From: SVTX01 sp964526505
GTDB lineage: Bacteria > Bacillota > Clostridia > Oscillospirales > CAG-272
Assembly (NCBI GenBank): GCA_964526505.1
Contig: CAZGJC010000004.1
Location: forward strand, 1 to 63,118
Length of the DNA stretch: 63,118 bases
Reading direction: 5' to 3'
Part shown: positions 1-8,764 of the stretch, one piece after another
Numbering within the stretch: the stretch's first letter is position 1
How the letters are laid out: every line of letters starts with the position of its first letter
The notes under the pieces: model-generated
Told to the model about the DNA's origin: nothing
The model's input: the letters and a program-made list of their open reading frames with translations, nothing else
The model's database searches: none
Made by a program: the position numbers and the translations under genes

Positions 1-90
1 GTTTTCGTTATCTTTTGAGTCGTTATTATTACAAGCGACGAGGGATGATGCCACCAAAAGTGCGGCGAGAATTATGAGTAATTTTTTCAT
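1..90 (-). CDS. Lipoprotein, N-terminal 30 residues only (runs off the left edge)
   Basis: Reading leftward from an ATG at 90 gives a typical type II signal peptide: MKKLL, a hydrophobic stretch, then the lipobox LVAC with the acceptor Cys at residue 20. A Ser/Asp/Asn-rich tether follows. A GGGAGG Shine-Dalgarno sequence lies 7 nt upstream. The mature protein should be lipid-anchored on the outer face of the membrane. The body of the gene is outside the window, so its function (for example a solute-binding protein) cannot be told. It diverges from polA and has its own promoter. Confidence 0.85.
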   Translation of the reverse strand, partial: MKKLLIILAALLVASSLVACNNNDSKDNEN

Positions 91-158
91 TTTTGTGCCT
101 CCCGTGATTTATATATCTTTTTTATGAATATTTCAACTAAACTTATAGTCTGATAAAT

Positions 159-187
159 ATTATAGCATAGAAAAACATCAATGTCAA
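159..187 (-). promoter_or_regulatory. Sigma-A type promoter for the leftward lipoprotein gene
   Basis: On the minus strand TTGACA (182-187) and TATAAT (159-164) are 17 bp apart, with TGC directly before the -10 element. Both hexamers match the consensus perfectly. The predicted 5' leader of the lipoprotein mRNA is about 60 nt. Confidence 0.8.
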
Positions 188-264
188 TGGAATAGTGGCG
201 AAGAATTTAAATAAATTTTAAATTTTTTCGGATTATCGAATGATTGTCGGGGCTATGCGTTCGG

Positions 265-293
265 TTGACAAAAGCGGTGGTTTGATGTATAAT
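265..293 (+). promoter_or_regulatory. Sigma-A type promoter of polA
   Basis: TTGACA (265-270) and TATAAT (288-293) are separated by 17 bp, ending about 30 bp before the polA start codon. Both boxes are perfect matches. The start codon is preceded by a GAGGAG ribosome site at about 311. Confidence 0.8.
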
Positions 294-324
294 TATTTCA
301 AGAAAAGTTCGAGGAGTTCTGAAA

Positions 325-2856
325 ATGAAAAAGTTATTATGTGTAGACGGAAACAGCATACTCAACAGGCAATTTTACGGGATAAGGTATCTCAGCACAA
401 GGGACGGTTTTCCGACCAATGCACTCTTTGGTCTTGTCAACGTTCTGGCACGTGAAGCGGAGAGAATAAAACCCGATTTTGCGGCAGTTGCGTTTGACGT
501 TTACGCACCTACTTTCAGGCACAAAATGTACGACGACTACAAGGCGGGCAGGCACGAGACGCCCGAGGCGTTGATTATGCAAATGGCACCTGCAAGGGAA
601 ATTTGTCGTGCCATGGGATTTATGCCACTTGAACTTGAAGGGTACGAAGCCGATGACATTTTAGGTACTTTATCGCATATGGCGGAGACATCTTTATGGG
701 AAGATGAGGAAATTGAGGCTTACGTACTTACGGGCGACAGGGACTCGTTGCAACTTATTTCCGAAAAAGTAAAGGTTTTGCTTGCCACAAACAATGACAC
801 AAGCGTTGTTGACGAGGGAGTGTTTTTTGAAAAATACGGGGTCTTGCCGTCGCAATTTGTAGACGTTAAAGCGATTATGGGTGACACGTCGGACAACATT
901 CCGGGAGTTCGGGGAATAGGCGAAAAGGGTGCGTTGAAACTTATAGCAGAGAACGGAAGTCTTGACGCAATATATGAAAATATTGATGAGATAAACGTTA
1001 CGCCCGGAGTAAGGACGAAACTTAAAGAGGGACGGGAGTCGGCGTACAAGTCGCAGGTACTTGCGAGAATAATTCGTGACGTGCCTCTCGGAATTTCGCT
1101 TTCCGACATTGAATATCACGGAATTGACAGAAAAGATGCCAAGAGGTTATTTGAGAAGTTCGACCTTTTTGCGTCGCTTAAAAAATACGGGCTTGACAAA
1201 GACGAAGAAAACGGTGCCGACATGGTTGAGGTCAACGTTGACGCAAAGGACATTGACGCCGACGGTCTTGTATCCCTTGACGGCGATATTTTCGCAATTG
1301 ATTTACAGGGGGATTTTGTTTATATCTCGGACGGCAAGTCGGTTTGGCGTATGGGTGTTTCGTCGGAGATTGAAGAATTTTTAAACTCGAAAAAGATTAT
1401 AGTTTACGATTGCAAAAGTCTTTACAAGCAACTCGGAAAATCGGGTATAAATACAAAGCGTGCGGATTTTGACGTAATGCTCGGTGCGTACGTACACGAT
1501 TCGGCACAGGGAAGTTACGCTCTCGACAGGATAGTATCCCTCTATTTAGGCGAGACTTTACGGGAAGATATACCATCGGTTTGGTACGTTGCAAGGCTAT
1601 ACAAACCCTTATGCGACGCTTTGGAAGCGACGGGTCAGAGTGAACTTTTATACAACGTGGAGATGCCCCTGGCGAGGGTACTTTGCAACATGGAAGAGAG
1701 GGGCGTTACGGTTGACTGTGCCGGTATTGAGGAATACGGCAGGCAACTTGACATGGCGGCGACAACTCTTGAAACTATGATATACGCATCCGCAGGTTGC
1801 ACTTTCAACATAAATTCGCCGAAGCAACTCGGTCAGGTATTATTTGAAACGTTGATGTTGCCGAACGGAAAGAAAACCAAAACGGGGTATTCGACAAGTG
1901 CGGAGGTTTTGGAGAAACTACGCAAGTATTATCCGATAATCGACGACGTACTTGAATATCGTCAGGTGACAAAACTCAAAAGCACGTACGTTGACGGATT
2001 ACTCAGGGGTGCGGACGGTTCAGGCAGAGTACACACGACGTTTAAGCAGACGGGAACGGCTACGGGACGGCTTTCGTCAACAGACCCAAATCTTCAAAAT
2101 ATACCGATAAGAACAGAAATGGGTCGTCAGTTCAGAAAATATTTTGTTGCGTCGTCTCCCGACAGGGTATTGATTGACGCAGATTACTCACAGATAGAGT
2201 TACGTGTGCTTGCACACATATCGGGCGACGAAAATATGATTGACGGATTTTTACACGAGGCGGACATTCACTCCTCGACCGCTTGTCGAATTTTCGGCGT
2301 TACCCCAGACCGGGTCAGCATTGAAATGAGAAAAAAAGCGAAAGCGATAAATTTCGGTATCCTTTACGGAATGGGAGAATATTCGCTTTCGGAGGATCTT
2401 AAAATATCCATTGCGAAAGCGAAAGAATACATCAGAAGTTATCTTGACGAATATCCGAAAATAGAAAAATATCTTTCGGACGTGGTGGAGCAGGCAAAGG
2501 CGTCCGGATACGTTACGACGCTTTTCGGAAGAAGAAGAAACATTCCCGAATTGTCCGCAAAGAACAAGAACATCAAGAATTTCGGTGAGAGAGTTGCGAT
2601 GAACAGTCCCATACAGGGAAGCAGTGCGGACATTATCAAAATGGCGATGATAAACGTTGACAGGCGTTTGAGGGAAAGCGGTACGGGAGCGGAGTTGCTT
2701 TTACAGGTACACGACGAGTTACTTATTGAGTCGCCAATCTCTTGTGCGGACGAGGTTCTCTCCATACTCAAAGAGGAAATGGAGGGGGCGGTGAGTCTTT
2801 CCGTGCCTCTTGAAGTTGAGGCTAAAATCGGAAAAACGTGGTTTGACTGTCATTGA
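325..2856 (+). CDS. polA: DNA polymerase I
   Basis: An 843-residue family A polymerase for Okazaki-fragment maturation and repair gap filling. Residues 1 to about 290 are the 5' nuclease domain: VDGNS near residue 7, EADD at 108-111, TGDRD at 136-140, GDTSDNIPG at 186-194. The middle 3'-5' exonuclease-like domain looks inactive. Where proofreading enzymes have the DxE motif this one reads AIDLQGD, and only the fold-level landmark FDVMLGAYVHDS remains. The polymerase domain has TGRLSSTDPNLQNIPIR, DADYSQIELR (about residue 617), KAINFGILYGM and the catalytic QVHDELLIE (about residue 794). Length and order fit Bacillus-type PolA. A strong promoter lies just upstream and the next gene has its own promoter, so it is probably monocistronic. 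Confidence 0.97.
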   Translation: MKKLLCVDGNSILNRQFYGIRYLSTRDGFPTNALFGLVNVLAREAERIKPDFAAVAFDVYAPTFRHKMYDDYKAGRHETPEALIMQMAPAREICRAMGFMPLELEGYEADDILGTLSHMAETSLWEDEEIEAYVLTGDRDSLQLISEKVKVLLATNNDTSVVDEGVFFEKYGVLPSQFVDVKAIMGDTSDNIPGVRGIGEKGALKLIAENGSLDAIYENIDEINVTPGVRTKLKEGRESAYKSQVLARIIRDVPLGISLSDIEYHGIDRKDAKRLFEKFDLFASLKKYGLDKDEENGADMVEVNVDAKDIDADGLVSLDGDIFAIDLQGDFVYISDGKSVWRMGVSSEIEEFLNSKKIIVYDCKSLYKQLGKSGINTKRADFDVMLGAYVHDSAQGSYALDRIVSLYLGETLREDIPSVWYVARLYKPLCDALEATGQSELLYNVEMPLARVLCNMEERGVTVDCAGIEEYGRQLDMAATTLETMIYASAGCTFNINSPKQLGQVLFETLMLPNGKKTKTGYSTSAEVLEKLRKYYPIIDDVLEYRQVTKLKSTYVDGLLRGADGSGRVHTTFKQTGTATGRLSSTDPNLQNIPIRTEMGRQFRKYFVASSPDRVLIDADYSQIELRVLAHISGDENMIDGFLHEADIHSSTACRIFGVTPDRVSIEMRKKAKAINFGILYGMGEYSLSEDLKISIAKAKEYIRSYLDEYPKIEKYLSDVVEQAKASGYVTTLFGRRRNIPELSAKNKNIKNFGERVAMNSPIQGSSADIIKMAMINVDRRLRESGTGAELLLQVHDELLIESPISCADEVLSILKEEMEGAVSLSVPLEVEAKIGKTWFDCH

Positions 2857-2916
2857 TTTTTGTCAAATTGAGACAAATAATTCGTCTTTTGTAAATTTTT
2901 TTATTGAATATTCACC

Positions 2917-2945
2917 TTGTTAGTTTAAAATAATTGTGATATAAT
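2917..2945 (+). promoter_or_regulatory. Promoter of the EIIC-like gene
   Basis: TTGTTA (2917-2922), 17 bp, TATAAT (2940-2945), with TGA before the -10 box (extended -10). The ribosome site AAGGAG is at 2982-2987. Confidence 0.7.
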
Positions 2946-2994
2946 TTAGCACAGACATATGTATATACACATTAAAATAACAAGGAGTAAAAAA

Positions 2995-4155
2995 ATGAGT
3001 AAAGCGAAAAAGTATTTAAAGAGATACTTTGTTGACGCTATGGGTGCAATGGCACTCGGTCTTTTTGCGTCACTTCTTATAGGAACGATATTCGGAACGA
3101 TTGGAAAATACGTAAACGGTTCTAATATCGACAATGAATTTTTAAAGTCTTTGGCGGAGATATTCAACACGATTGCCACTTATGCAAAAGCCGCTACGGG
3201 TATGGCTATCGGAGTTGCGATTGCATACAAACTGGGAGCAAGTCCGTTGGTTATGTTTTCATCGGCGGCTGTCGGAGCGATGTCAAACGCCATGGGTGCG
3301 GTTATAAATGATGGCTCGATTACAAAGTGGGCGGCAACGTCCGGCGACGGTTCGGGAATATTTTATGCGGCAGGACCTGCGGGAGCGTTCTTTGCGGTGA
3401 TAGTTGCCTGCGAGGTCGGAATGCTTGTATCGAAGAAAACGAAGGTTGACATACTTGTTACGCCCGTTGTAACTCTTGTTGCGGGATTTTTTGCGAGTTT
3501 CCTGCTTTGTCCGCTTGTTTCGTACGTTATGTACTATCTCGGAGTATTTATCGCAACGGCGACGACTTTCCAGCCTTTACTTATGGGAATTGTCGTATCT
3601 GTGGTTGTTGGAATTATTTTGACGCTTCCGATATCGAGTGCGGCGATTTGTGCGATGATTTTCTCTGCGTCCGCTCTTGAAGTTGCAATCGCAAACGGAA
3701 CGTCCGAGGGATTTCTGCTTGCCGGCGGTGCGGCGGTTGCCGGATGTTGCACACAGATGGTCGGATTTGCGGTTTCGAGTTTCAGAGAAAACAAATGGGG
3801 CGGAATTGTATCACAGGGGCTTGGAACTTCCATGCTTCAAATGGGCAACATATGCAAAAATCCGAGAATATGGTTACCTCCCACGCTTGCGGCGGCCATA
3901 ACGGGTCCCATATCCACGGTTGTTTTTAAACTCAAATGCGAGGGTGTTGCCGCCGGTATGGGTACGTGCGGAATGGTCGGTCCTATCGGTGTTATTGACC
4001 GAATGGCAACTGACGGGCTTTTAGGCGACGCATTTACGTGGATTGGTCTTGTACTTATTTGCATCGTACTTCCCGCTGTATTATCTCTTCTTTTCAGTGA
4101 GATAATGAGAAAAATAGGTTGGATAAAGAAGAACGATATGCTTCTTGACGATTGA
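2995..4155 (+). CDS. PTS EIIC-like integral membrane protein (PTS_EIIC_2 family)
   Basis: A 386-residue polytopic protein with about nine or ten hydrophobic segments and glycine-rich loops such as AAGMGTCGMVGPIGV near the C terminus. It resembles the PTS_EIIC_2 group of proteins annotated as phosphotransferase-system IIC. No EIIA, EIIB or EI gene is next to it, so transport by the PTS route is not shown and the substrate is unknown. The ATG at 2995 is chosen because AAGGAG lies 7 nt upstream; an earlier in-frame ATG at 2959 has no ribosome site. A promoter and a terminator frame the gene, so it is a single-gene unit. Confidence 0.75.
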   Translation: MSKAKKYLKRYFVDAMGAMALGLFASLLIGTIFGTIGKYVNGSNIDNEFLKSLAEIFNTIATYAKAATGMAIGVAIAYKLGASPLVMFSSAAVGAMSNAMGAVINDGSITKWAATSGDGSGIFYAAGPAGAFFAVIVACEVGMLVSKKTKVDILVTPVVTLVAGFFASFLLCPLVSYVMYYLGVFIATATTFQPLLMGIVVSVVVGIILTLPISSAAICAMIFSASALEVAIANGTSEGFLLAGGAAVAGCCTQMVGFAVSSFRENKWGGIVSQGLGTSMLQMGNICKNPRIWLPPTLAAAITGPISTVVFKLKCEGVAAGMGTCGMVGPIGVIDRMATDGLLGDAFTWIGLVLICIVLPAVLSLLFSEIMRKIGWIKKNDMLLDD

Positions 4156-4164
4156 TACATTTTA

Positions 4165-4197
4165 AAAAATCCCCGATTGAGGTCGGGGATTTTTTTC
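4165..4197 (+). terminator. Rho-independent terminator of the EIIC-like gene
   Basis: ATCCCCGA and TCGGGGAT form an 8-bp GC-rich stem followed by a run of seven T, 10 nt after the stop codon. Confidence 0.9.
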
Positions 4198-4231
4198 ATA
4201 CAAAATTAACTTATAAAATTGAAAAAAGGGG

Positions 4232-4260
4232 TTGAAAGTTTTAAATCTTTCTGATATAAT
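4232..4260 (+). promoter_or_regulatory. Promoter of the SRP RNA
   Basis: TTGAAA (4232-4237), 17 bp, TATAAT (4255-4260), preceded by TGA (extended -10). Initiation is expected near 4267, giving a short 5' extension before the mature RNA. Confidence 0.75.
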
Positions 4261-4294
4261 AATAACGTACTTTGATTTAGGGTACACTTTAAAA

Positions 4295-4605
4295 AACAAC
4301 TATGTTGTGAAATAAGGCCATACCAGCCGGGGAAGTAGCGGAGCCCTGAACCTGAAATCCGCTATACAGGGGTGGATCCCGCATTTGAGGGTGGACCCTT
4401 TACGAGTTAGGCATATCTGCTGTGCTGACGGGCGGGTCTTACGCAATTGAGAGCCGTGAAATATGTCAGGTGGGGAACCAAGCAGCATTAAGCGGTAAAC
4501 TTGATGTGCCGTGAGGTAGCCTGCCCTGAGCAGGAGATATGATGCTTGCGTGGAGGAAAAACACGAACTTGCGGTGTATGGTCTTATTTCACAACATAGT
4601 TTTTT
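4295..4605 (+). ncRNA. ffs: Signal recognition particle RNA, large bacterial type (with Alu domain)
   Basis: The ends pair over a long, almost perfect stem: 4298-4322 (AACTATGTTGTGAAATAAGG and onward) with 4575-4601, followed by six T that can end transcription. The S domain is recognisable by GTCAGG, a GGAA tetraloop and AAGCAGC around 4466-4490, the Ffh-binding hairpin of helix 8. A length of roughly 300 nt fits the Firmicutes scRNA rather than the 4.5S form of E. coli. Position directly before dnaX-ybaB-recR is conserved in Bacillus. The RNA pairs with Ffh to target nascent membrane proteins. A reading frame on the opposite strand here is an accident of the helices. Confidence 0.93.
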
Positions 4606-4645
4606 ACGCACAATTCAACTGTAAGTTTTGAGAGGAGGAGCGGAT

Positions 4646-6289
4646 TTGCATAAAGCGTTATACCGAAAGTGGAGACCTCGCAATTTTGACGAGGTATGCG
4701 GTCAGGAACACATTACTTCGATTTTGAAGTATGAAATTCAAAACTCCAAATTTTCTCACGCATATCTGTTTTGCGGTTCAAGAGGAACGGGAAAGACCAC
4801 TTGTGCTAAAATTCTCTCAAAAGCGGTGAACTGTCTGTCTCCCGTGGGCGGTAATCCTTGCGGTGAATGCGAAGCCTGCAAGATGATAGAATCGGGTGCG
4901 ACTACCGACGTACTTGAAATGGACGCCGCTTCAAACAATGGCGTTGACAACATCAGAGACATAAGGGACGAGGTTGTCTATGCTCCGTCGTCACTCAAAT
5001 ACAGGGTATACATAATAGACGAGGTACACATGCTTTCCACAAGTGCGTTTAACGCACTTCTCAAAACTCTGGAAGAGCCTCCGTCACACGTTGTATTTAT
5101 ACTTGCAACCACGGAACTTCACAAGTTACCCGCAACGATAATATCACGCTGTCAGCGTTTTGATTTTCGCAGAATATCTACCGAGACGCTCAAAAACAGG
5201 CTCGTCTACATTGCAGGTCAAGAGGAAATCGATTTGTGTGAGGATGTCGCCGTCATGCTTGCAAAACAGGCACAGGGCGGAATGAGAGACGCTATCAGTT
5301 TACTTGAACTTTGTGCGGGAAGTCGTGAGAAAATAACGCCCGAACTTGTCAACGTTACGATAGGGTCAAGCGGACGTGAGGAAATGCTCGCCGTTGTCGG
5401 AGCGATATGCGACAAGGATTACGAGAAGATATTTTCGGCGGTTGACGAGGTTATAAAATCGTCAAGAGACATAACGGTCTTTTGGCAGGATTTGATTTCG
5501 GTTTACAGAGATCTGCTTATAATGAAAACCTCGAAGAACGCATCTGAATATTTGGATTTGACGGACAGTGAATTTCAGAGTATGAGTGAGATAGCGTCAC
5601 GGCTTTCAAAAGAGCAATTGAGTTATCACTGCTCGCTTGTTGAGGACGCACTGTTTTCCATGCAGAAGGCAAATTCCATACGGAGAATAGTTGCCGAACT
5701 TACGCTTGTTAAGATGTGCGACACCACGCTTTCGGTTTCGACGGACGCATTACTTGCACGCATATCGGCACTTGAAAACAAACTTGCCGGTGTCGATACG
5801 ACGAATATTAAGTCAAACGTTGACACTCAAACGAGAGAGGGCGTATCTGAGACAAAACCCGTCACTCGCAAGTCGGTTCCGATATATGATGACGATGACG
5901 AGGCTTTCAGAGGTGACGCACCGATGACGGCAAAGTCGGAAATTAAAAAAGAAGAAAATAAAGTTTCGTCCGCCACACGGCAGTTAAGACCTTTTAAGAG
6001 TCGTGCCGAAGTGCTTGAAAAATTCACGGAAACGGATTCAATGTTGGCGTCGTTTTACAAGGCGTCGAAATGGTACGTTGATACAAACGGGCGAGTTATA
6101 TTGAAGTTTCCGGACAAATATTCGGCAGAAAACGCAAAGTTATTCGATTCACAAGGAGTATTTTTCAAGATATTGAGCGATATGTCGGGCAGGCATTACG
6201 GAAAAGACAACGTGGATTACGAATATGAAAGCGGTGTTGCAAAATCGTCTGTAATCGACGAAATACTTGACGCCGCAAACGGCGATTGA
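4646..6289 (+). CDS. dnaX: DNA polymerase III subunit gamma/tau
   Basis: About 547 residues. The N-terminal AAA+ clamp-loader ATPase has Walker A GSRGTGKT (about 44-51), a zinc-binding CGECEAC group, Walker B IIDEVHML (about 122-129) and the sensor and SRC arginine-finger segment TTELHKLPATIISRCQRF. The C-terminal third is a Lys/Glu/Ser-rich linker and tau-like tail. It loads the beta clamp in the replisome. I prefer the TTG at 4646 because the GAGGAGG ribosome site lies at 4632-4638, 7 nt ahead. A TTG at 4628 would place that site inside the gene. It begins 40 nt after the SRP RNA and probably heads the dnaX-ybaB-recR operon. Confidence 0.96.
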   Translation: MHKALYRKWRPRNFDEVCGQEHITSILKYEIQNSKFSHAYLFCGSRGTGKTTCAKILSKAVNCLSPVGGNPCGECEACKMIESGATTDVLEMDAASNNGVDNIRDIRDEVVYAPSSLKYRVYIIDEVHMLSTSAFNALLKTLEEPPSHVVFILATTELHKLPATIISRCQRFDFRRISTETLKNRLVYIAGQEEIDLCEDVAVMLAKQAQGGMRDAISLLELCAGSREKITPELVNVTIGSSGREEMLAVVGAICDKDYEKIFSAVDEVIKSSRDITVFWQDLISVYRDLLIMKTSKNASEYLDLTDSEFQSMSEIASRLSKEQLSYHCSLVEDALFSMQKANSIRRIVAELTLVKMCDTTLSVSTDALLARISALENKLAGVDTTNIKSNVDTQTREGVSETKPVTRKSVPIYDDDDEAFRGDAPMTAKSEIKKEENKVSSATRQLRPFKSRAEVLEKFTETDSMLASFYKASKWYVDTNGRVILKFPDKYSAENAKLFDSQGVFFKILSDMSGRHYGKDNVDYEYESGVAKSSVIDEILDAANGD

Positions 6290-6336
6290 AATAATTTAAA
6301 AAATAAAATGACTTAAATACAAGGAGAATTTTAAAA

Positions 6337-6684
6337 ATGAGAGCGAACATACCGAAGGGAATGGGCGGTGGCCCCGGAAATATGCAGGCGATGATTCGTC
6401 AGGCACAGAAAATGCAGGAGGATATGACTCAAAAGCAGGAAGAACTCGACGCAAGAGAATACGACATCAAAGCGGGCGGCGGAGTTGTCGCTGTAAAAAT
6501 AAACGGTAAAAAAGAGATTTTATCTATTGACATAAAGCCCGAAATAGTTGATCCCGACGACGTGGAAACGTTATCCGACATACTTGTTGCCGCAGTCAAC
6601 GAGGCTATAAAGACGGTTGAAAGCACGAACAACGATGAAATGTCAAAGATAACGGGCGGTCTTAACATGCCCGGTATGTTCTGA
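6337..6684 (+). CDS. ybaB: YbaB/EbfC family nucleoid-associated protein
   Basis: 115 residues. After a Gly/Met-rich N terminus (GGGPGNMQAMIRQAQKMQ) comes a helical segment, then the family core with VAVKINGKKEILSIDI and a C-terminal helix ending in a GLNMPGMF tail. The family forms dimers that bind DNA without strong sequence preference. The place between dnaX and recR is conserved across bacteria. An AAGGAG ribosome site precedes the start, and recR starts 2 nt after the stop, so the two are translationally linked. Confidence 0.95.
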   Translation: MRANIPKGMGGGPGNMQAMIRQAQKMQEDMTQKQEELDAREYDIKAGGGVVAVKINGKKEILSIDIKPEIVDPDDVETLSDILVAAVNEAIKTVESTNNDEMSKITGGLNMPGMF

Positions 6685-6685
6685 T

Positions 6686-7285
6686 ATGGCCGAGTACATC
6701 GAATCACTGCAACGTCTTGCGGAAAATTTCGGTCGGCTTGAAGGTGTCGGAAAAAAGAGTGCTATGAGAATGGCTTTTTCGGTACTTGATATGTCAGTTG
6801 AGGATGCACAATCTCTTGCGATTTCCATAATGGACGCAAAAGAGAAAATTCACCTCTGTCCCGTTTGTCAGAACATTACCGATCGTGATTTATGTCTCAT
6901 ATGTTCCGACGACAGTCGTGACAAGTCTACAATATGTGTTGTGGCTGACCCGAAAGCGGTAATATCAATGGAAAAAGTAAGGGAATACAAGGGCGTATAC
7001 CACGTACTCGGAGGCGTTATATCTCCGATGAACGGAATTACTCCCGACAAACTCAAAATAAAAGAACTTCTTGCACGCATAGGTGACGGAGACGTTCGTG
7101 AGGTTATCGTTGCAACCAATCCCACTGTTGAGGGAGAGGCGACTGCAATGTACATTTCCCGTATACTTAAACCTCTCGGTGTTAAAGTTTCACGTCTGGC
7201 TTACGGTATATCCGTCGGTGCGGATATTGAATATGCCGACGCCGTGACGCTTAATCGAGCGATTGAGGGCAGAAGAGAAATATAA
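6686..7285 (+). CDS. recR: Recombination mediator protein RecR
   Basis: 199 residues, the normal size. An N-terminal helix-hairpin-helix (LEGVGKKSAMRMA, about 18-30) is followed by a four-Cys zinc finger with Cys at 58, 61, 70 and 73. A Toprim domain begins at ICVVADPKAV and includes YHVLGGVISPMNGI. A C-terminal tail follows. With RecO (also in this window) and RecF it loads RecA on SSB-coated gaps. Last gene of the dnaX operon, followed closely by a bidirectional terminator. Confidence 0.97.
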   Translation: MAEYIESLQRLAENFGRLEGVGKKSAMRMAFSVLDMSVEDAQSLAISIMDAKEKIHLCPVCQNITDRDLCLICSDDSRDKSTICVVADPKAVISMEKVREYKGVYHVLGGVISPMNGITPDKLKIKELLARIGDGDVREVIVATNPTVEGEATAMYISRILKPLGVKVSRLAYGISVGADIEYADAVTLNRAIEGRREI

Positions 7286-7292
7286 TATACGT

Positions 7293-7329
7293 AAAAAAAG
7301 ACGTCGATTTTTATCGACGTCTTTTTTTT
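7293..7329. terminator. Bidirectional terminator between recR and mgtE
   Basis: AAAAAAAGACGTCGAT, a short T-rich loop, ATCGACGTCTTTTTTTT. The stem is followed by a T run on both strands, serving the converging recR (+) and mgtE (-) genes. Confidence 0.9.
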
Positions 7330-7345
7330 CGTTTGTCTTGAATAT

Positions 7346-8764
7346 TTAAACAAGATGCAACCAATTTATAAGTATAATCCATGAAAGACCGTAATATGAG
7401 ATTACGGCAACAAGGTCATTGACGGTAGTGATAAGCGGACCGGAAGCGACTGCCGGGTCAACTCCGATTTTTTGGAAAAATATCGGTATGACAGTACCCG
7501 AAAGCGAGGATATGAGCATTGCGAGGAGCATGGCTATTCCGAGACAAGCGGATACGGTAAATGCGAACGGCATGTCATAGCCTTTGATGCAGAGATAAGC
7601 ACCGATACAAGCGAAAGAGAGCAGTCCCATAATTATGCCGTTTGACAAACCGACACGCATTTCTTTCCAAATAAGTCCCAATTTTTTTCTGCCGCCGATT
7701 TGTTTATCCATAAGTACACGAATGGCGACAGCAAGCGATTGAGTTCCGACGTTACCTGCCATATCGAGAACAAGAGATTGGAAGCACATAATTATCGGCA
7801 GTTGAGCGACAATGGATTCGAAAAGTCCGACCGTTGCCGAAACTCCGAGACCGAGGACAAGCAATATCGAAAGCCAAGGCAATCTTTTTTTGACACTGTA
7901 ACGGACGGGTTCGGTAAGGTCTTCCTCGGAGGTGAGACCGCCGAGCTTCGCATAGTCTTCACCGAGTTCGTCGTCTATGACTTCCATAAAATCTTCTGCG
8001 GTGACAACACCTATAAGTTTGTTTCCGTCATCAAGGACGGGGATTGAGGATTCGGAATAGTCGATGAACGACGACATACATTCGTCGGTTTTTTCTTTTG
8101 CGTACACGTAAGGGTGAGAAAATTTAATTATATTTTGGAGCGGAGTTGAGTCACGCGCGACAATAAGGTCTTTGAGGTCTATTGCTCCGCAGAAAGTTTT
8201 ATCCTTATCAACTACATAAATAACCGAGACGTTATCGTTATCGGCTGCCTGACAAACGAGTTCGGACATTGCCTCTTTTACGGTACAGGTCTCGCAGATT
8301 TCGATGAAATTTGTGGACATTTTACTGCCTATTTCATCGTCGTCAAAGGAATTTATCAGTTTTACGTCACGCCGAGCCTCTGGACTCATAAGGTCGGTGA
8401 GCATATCTCTTTGCTCACGAGGCAAAAGGTCGAGAACGTCTGCGGCACTTGACGCTTCCATAAGAGAAAGCACCTCCACTTTTTGACGTACAGTCAGAAT
8501 ATTAAAATATTTAAGTACGTCTTCGGAGTATTCGAGAATATTTACAACGTCGTCAAGAGACAGTATCTTAAAGAGTTTTTTGAGTTCTTCGTCGCTTAGG
8601 AGTTCGAGCGACAGAGCGATATCTTTTTCGTGGTATGCAAGAATTTCTTCTTTCATCTTCTTAGGTGTCAGAGTACTTCTTACGATTGCGACGATTTCGT
8701 TACAGATATCGGGAAGTGCAAGGTTTGTGCTTGCGGTGATTTCTTTGTTTTTTACGTTCTTCAT
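7346..8764 (-). CDS. mgtE: Magnesium transporter MgtE
   Basis: About 472 residues. Order of parts: an MgtE N domain of helical repeats (LLSDEELKKLFKILSLDDVVNILEY), a pair of CBS domains (about 135-260; VSVIYVVDKD and IPVLDDGNKLIGVVT), a connecting helix, then a membrane part of five segments starting at PWLSILLVLGLG and including the SLVLDMAGNVGTQSLAVAIR pore region. The cytoplasmic domains sense Mg2+ and gate the channel. The ATG at 8764 is preferred over one 33 nt upstream because AAAGGAA lies directly before it. An unusually long, structured leader precedes the gene. Confidence 0.95.
   Translation of the reverse strand: MKNVKNKEITASTNLALPDICNEIVAIVRSTLTPKKMKEEILAYHEKDIALSLELLSDEELKKLFKILSLDDVVNILEYSEDVLKYFNILTVRQKVEVLSLMEASSAADVLDLLPREQRDMLTDLMSPEARRDVKLINSFDDDEIGSKMSTNFIEICETCTVKEAMSELVCQAADNDNVSVIYVVDKDKTFCGAIDLKDLIVARDSTPLQNIIKFSHPYVYAKEKTDECMSSFIDYSESSIPVLDDGNKLIGVVTAEDFMEVIDDELGEDYAKLGGLTSEEDLTEPVRYSVKKRLPWLSILLVLGLGVSATVGLFESIVAQLPIIMCFQSLVLDMAGNVGTQSLAVAIRVLMDKQIGGRKKLGLIWKEMRVGLSNGIIMGLLSFACIGAYLCIKGYDMPFAFTVSACLGIAMLLAMLISSLSGTVIPIFFQKIGVDPAVASGPLITTVNDLVAVISYYGLSWIILINWLHLV

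Noticed and set aside
694..1119. Long minus-strand frames inside polA, and similar antisense frames in cdaR, uvrB and others
   Set aside because: They mirror codon use of the true gene, lack ribosome sites and show no family features.
4300..4611. Open frame of 103 codons on the minus strand across the SRP RNA
   Set aside because: It lies wholly within the folded RNA, has no ribosome site, and its peptide reflects the paired arms.
4628..4645. TTG at 4628 as the dnaX start
   Set aside because: It would put the strong GAGGAGG ribosome site inside the coding region; TTG at 4646 is correctly spaced from it.
5943..5962. Run of A in dnaX as a possible programmed frameshift site for a short gamma form
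   Set aside because: The frame is ATT AAA AAA GAA, which does not give the A AAA AAG heptamer in the needed phase, and there is no clear downstream stem.
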